A stretch of 46,122 nt of DNA from Desulfobacterales bacterium. Lineage in GTDB: Bacteria; Desulfobacterota; Desulfobacteria; Desulfobacterales; Desulfatibacillaceae. The stretch spans positions 1-46,122 of the forward strand of contig JAGVGH010000085.1 of the NCBI GenBank assembly GCA_020057225.1, written 5' to 3'. The notes beneath the pieces were generated by a model. It had not been told where the DNA came from. It searched no databases and saw only the letters and a list, made by a program, of their open reading frames with translations. The number at the start of each line of letters is the position of its first letter. The first letter of the stretch is position 1. Positions 45,489 to 46,122 of the stretch are shown here, one piece after another. Position numbers and translations under genes: made by a program.

Positions 45489-46122
45489 TTATCCCTTTTT
45501 CACGAGAAGGCCGTGAATCCGGCCTCCAATCTGGTCAATGGGAAGGACTTCCCGCGCCCCCCCAAGTGCGATGGCTTCCTTGGGCATGCCAAAGACAACG
45601 CACGAGGCCTCGTCCTGGGCAATGGTGTGGCCGCCGGAATCCCGGACGGATTTGAGTCCCCGGGCGCCGTCCCGCCCCATGCCGGTAAGAAGCGCGGCCA
45701 GGGACGCGGGCCCGTAGTACCGGGCGACGGACTCGAAAAGAGCGGTGGCCGAAGGCAGGTGTCCGTCCATCGGCGGCGTGGCTTTGAGGTTGATTTGAAG
45801 CTCGGGAAGAACAGTCAGGTGTTTTCCGTCCGAGGCCAGATAGACGGCGCCTGGCTCCATGGCAATGTTTTTGTCGGCCACCAGGATCTTGAGGCCGGTT
45901 GTGTCCGAGAGCCATTTGGCCATGCCGCCCACAAAGCCTTTGCTGATATGCTGGACCACCACGACAGGCACGGGCAGCGGGCCTTGAAACCCGCGCAGCA
46001 CGGTTTGAAGGGCGGGCGGGCCTCCGGTGGAGGCGCCGAAGGCCACCAGCTCGATATGCTCCGGATGCTCCACATGCCGGAGCGGCGCCGACGGATACGA
46101 AGGGGAATGCGCGGGCGCCGGG
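45489..46122 (-). CDS. CheB methylesterase domain protein, 5' end outside the window
   Basis: ELVAFGASTGGPPALQTVL...VVVQHISKGFVGGMAKWL...LLTGMGRDGARGL; frame stays open to the window edge (PAPAHSPSYPSAPLRHVEHPEH). Confidence 0.92.
   Translation of the reverse strand, partial: PAPAHSPSYPSAPLRHVEHPEHIELVAFGASTGGPPALQTVLRGFQGPLPVPVVVVQHISKGFVGGMAKWLSDTTGLKILVADKNIAMEPGAVYLASDGKHLTVLPELQINLKATPPMDGHLPSATALFESVARYYGPASLAALLTGMGRDGARGLKSVRDSGGHTIAQDEASCVVFGMPKEAIALGGAREVLPIDQIGGRIHGLLVKKG

Noticed and set aside
1-46122. CRISPR arrays, rRNA genes, intact IS transposases or prophage genes
   Set aside because: No regularly spaced direct repeats, rRNA sequence, transposase or phage structural ORFs were recognised.

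Overview
GC-rich bacterial chromosomal window, gene content most like Deltaproteobacteria/Desulfobacterota (inference; taxonomy not computed). Contents: a 12.6-kb gene for a giant secreted multidomain protein with an upstream TPR/outer-membrane-barrel gene and a FecR-like gene with a Thr-rich tail; a PTPS-related membrane protein translationally coupled to a Fic-domain protein, plus a GT2; an NtrC/receiver/histidine-kinase cluster with a CoA-transferase-GNAT fusion; three tRNAs; two glycosyltransferases and an LbH acyltransferase; a truncated AAA ATPase with a strongly AT-rich 3' part; aconitase; a HAD phosphatase; two DUF1573-like genes; a radical SAM protein; a fused MFS/spermidine-synthase-like protein; an HD-GYP regulator; and a CheB-type module. 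Main discoveries: (1) one DUF1573-like gene reads through an in-frame TGA aligned with the first Cys of the CGC motif in its neighbouring paralogue, with a plausible bacterial SECIS hairpin just downstream, so it is a candidate selenoprotein split in two by the ORF track; (2) a ~166-bp MITE-like palindromic element in three copies, each with its own 3-bp target duplication (GGA, TGC, TAT), one of which splits a RelE-like toxin gene whose reading frame is restored by removing the element; (3) a 102-bp, ~98% identical inverted repeat bracketing the giant gene, one arm starting inside its stop codon; (4) several other dispersed repeat families concentrated in one intergenic hub. All homology calls are from motif recognition by eye; no searches were run.
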